From Sphingomonas sp. IC-11 (lineage in GTDB: Bacteria; Pseudomonadota; Alphaproteobacteria; Sphingomonadales; Sphingomonadaceae), in contig NZ_JAJNDU010000001.1 of NCBI RefSeq assembly GCF_021043365.1, forward strand, positions 1,264,164-1,328,163: a DNA stretch of 64,000 nt. Direction: 5' to 3'. A program made the translations under genes and the position numbers. Of this stretch, positions 62,653 to 64,000 are shown piece by piece; the first letter of the stretch is position 1, and each line of letters starts with the position of its first letter. The notes below the pieces were generated by a model. The model did no database searches. It saw only the letters and a program-made list of their open reading frames with translations, and was not told the DNA's origin.

Positions 62653-63729
62653 ATGCCGCCGATCAGTACCGCACCCGTTCGGGTCGGACTGATCGGCTTC
62701 GGTTATGCGGGGCGCACGTTCCACGCCCCGCTGATCCGCGCGACCGAAGGTGTTGCGCTTGTCGCGGTCGCCTCCTCGCGTCCATCTGAGGTGCGTACGG
62801 CGCTCGGTGATGTTGCGGTTACTGATACTGCCGAAGCCCTTGTTGCACGCGATGGCATCGATCTAATCGTAGTCGCCAGCCCCAATGACAGCCACGCGCC
62901 GCTGGCGCTGGCCGCGTTAGCGGCTGGCAAGCATGTCATCGTGGAAAAACCGTTCGCCCTGTCGTTGGACGAAGCGCGTGCGGTGATCGTGGCGGCAGAT
63001 CGTGCCGATCGCCTGCTTACGGTATTTCACAACCGTCGCTGGGACAGCGACTTTCTGTCCGTGAGAGCGGCAATTGATCGGCAGGCGATAGGGCAGGTCG
63101 CTCATTTCGAAAGCCGATTCGATCGATTTCGCCCGGTCGTGCGCGATCGTTGGCGCGAGCGGGCGACGCCGGGCGGCGGGATATGGTATGATCTTGGTCC
63201 CCACCTGATCGATCAGGCTCTGCAGCTGTTCGGTCTTCCTGAACGGGTGGAAGCGAATCTGGCCATCCTTCGGCGCGGCGGCTCGGCGCACGATTGGGCG
63301 CACGCAGTCCTTGAGTATGCGGACAAGCGGGTCGTCCTTCAGGCCAGCATGCTTGTTGCCGGCGGCAGCGCCCGTTTTGTGGTGCATGGAAGTGCCGGCA
63401 GCCTGGTGAAGGAGCGGGGAGACCAGCAGGAAGCGCAACTGCTCGCGGGATTGCGGCCTGGTGAGGCGGGCTGGAGTGAAGACCATGATCCGCTCGTTCT
63501 GCACGATGGGCAGAGCCGCCATGTACTGCCGGTGGTCGCGGGAGATCAGCGCGACTTCTATCGCGCCGTGGCCGCGGCGATCCGCGACCACGCGCCAAAC
63601 CCGGTTCCTCCAGCGCAAGCCCTCGCCACGATGGCGGTGATCGAAGCAGGTCTGCTCTCTTCGAAGCAGCGCCGGGCGATAGCTTTGCCACTCACGCCGG
63701 CGGAGCGGGAGTCGTTTAGCGGGCGTTAG
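62653..63729 (+). CDS. Gfo/Idh/MocA family oxidoreductase
   Basis: NAD(P)-dependent oxidoreductase, 358 aa. The Rossmann start is VGLIGFGYAGRTFHAPLI, followed by AVASSRPSEV, VASPNDSHAPLALAALAAGKHVIVEKPFAL (the EKP motif with the catalytic Lys) and GGGIWYDLGPHLIDQALQLFG. Family members oxidise sugars, inositols or imines; the substrate is not deducible. The ATG is 2 bases after the typA stop, so it may be translated from the same mRNA. Confidence 0.92.
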   Translation: MPPISTAPVRVGLIGFGYAGRTFHAPLIRATEGVALVAVASSRPSEVRTALGDVAVTDTAEALVARDGIDLIVVASPNDSHAPLALAALAAGKHVIVEKPFALSLDEARAVIVAADRADRLLTVFHNRRWDSDFLSVRAAIDRQAIGQVAHFESRFDRFRPVVRDRWRERATPGGGIWYDLGPHLIDQALQLFGLPERVEANLAILRRGGSAHDWAHAVLEYADKRVVLQASMLVAGGSARFVVHGSAGSLVKERGDQQEAQLLAGLRPGEAGWSEDHDPLVLHDGQSRHVLPVVAGDQRDFYRAVAAAIRDHAPNPVPPAQALATMAVIEAGLLSSKQRRAIALPLTPAERESFSGR

Positions 63730-63799
63730 CCGCAACTACGGTTTCTACAGGCATGGAAGCGACAAATACTCGCGCCGGACCTCCAGGGTTCGGTACTGC

Positions 63800-64000
63800 T
63801 CAGGACAGTCCGCCGAGTTCCATCAATGCCGTCCATTCCTCCTCGCGCACCGGCGTGACCGACAGGCGGCTTTGACGAAGAACCTCGAGACTTGCGAGGC
63901 GGGGTTCCGCCTTGATCGTTGCCAACGGCACGGGCCTGGGCAGCTTTTTCAGCGGCCGCACGGCCACAGACGCCCACACGCCCTTTTCGCCATCCGGCCG
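63800..64000 (-). CDS. EVE domain-containing protein, partial (5' end outside window)
   Basis: The minus strand from the right edge to the TGA at 63802-63800 reads as the C-terminus of an EVE (PUA-like) domain protein: VWASVAVRPLKKLPRP, then LATIKAEPRL, ASLEVLRQSRLSVTPV and EEEWTALMELGG. EVE proteins bind modified cytosine or RNA bases. Only about 66 residues of ~140 are present. It converges on the oxidoreductase gene with 70 bases between. Confidence 0.88.
   Translation of the reverse strand, partial: RPDGEKGVWASVAVRPLKKLPRPVPLATIKAEPRLASLEVLRQSRLSVTPVREEEWTALMELGGLS

Overview
The window is a gene-dense, high-GC stretch of chromosome from an alphaproteobacterium, most likely a sphingomonad (Sphingomonas or a close relative). 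The evidence is the set of protein types: two TonB-dependent receptors with the 'DIVVTG/DIVITA' plug start, a ribosomal protein S9 with a long Ala/Pro-rich N-terminus, the comF-grxC-nitrilase-DUF1178 run, long-form LeuA, a heme A synthase of the alphaproteobacterial type, a stand-alone BLUF protein, and a LacI regulator followed by a GH144-type lipoprotein. I find no integrase, transposase, phage gene, CRISPR array or rRNA. This reads as core chromosome with a few accessory genes.

Layout. 1-12.4 kb: partial rarA, a PadR-type regulator, yciB-ftsY-mtaB, a DUF924 gene, an enoyl-CoA hydratase with two acyl-CoA dehydrogenase subunits, molybdate transport modABC, a membrane-anchored retropepsin-like protease, and rplM-rpsI. 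12.6-20.7 kb: a TonB receptor divergent from a sulfite-oxidase-like molybdoenzyme, heme A synthase, a MerC-type membrane protein, a methyltransferase, comF-grxC-nit-DUF1178 and tRNA-Arg(CCT). 20.8-30.3 kb: SWIB protein, S-formylglutathione hydrolase, a large TonB receptor, a three-gene pterin cluster (folE, pteridine-reductase-like SDR, folB), a TPR protein and leuA with a candidate leucine leader peptide. 30.3-38 kb: BLUF, YceI, a TonB-like protein, ilvBNC, miaA and serB. 38-46.8 kb: lacI-GH144, an SDR, a thioesterase, MASE1-PAS-GGDEF, nadE and class I aldolase. 47-64 kb: tRNA-Gly, a sulfotransferase-like protein, Mn catalase, tRNA-Tyr, an M28 peptidase, rlmB, ferredoxin, an AlkA-type glycosylase, mtnP-mntH, a tyrosine phosphatase, an XpaC-like/TelA pair, an alcohol dehydrogenase family protein, typA, a Gfo/Idh/MocA oxidoreductase and a partial EVE-domain gene.

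Genes that appear to work together. ilvB-ilvN-ilvC and leuA supply branched-chain amino acids. modABC brings in molybdate, which the Mo-oxidoreductase 4.6 kb away could use. folE-SDR-folB are joined by 4-base overlaps and form a pterin module. The two acyl-CoA dehydrogenases and the hydratase form a compact acyl-CoA oxidation operon. LacI sits directly before the GH144-type lipoprotein under a GTAACCGGTTAC operator. telA and its XpaC-like partner overlap by 4 bases.

The most unusual signals are regulatory: a leucine-rich 14-codon leader before leuA with competing hairpins, a perfect palindrome over the padR ribosome binding site, a recurring set of perfect hairpins just after stop codons that lack U-runs, inverted repeats in two divergent promoters (15057-15155 and 59636-59678), two divergent gene pairs whose start codons overlap, and an abrupt change of codon use inside serB. 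Start codons were chosen by ribosome binding site and family alignment from memory; no database search was possible.
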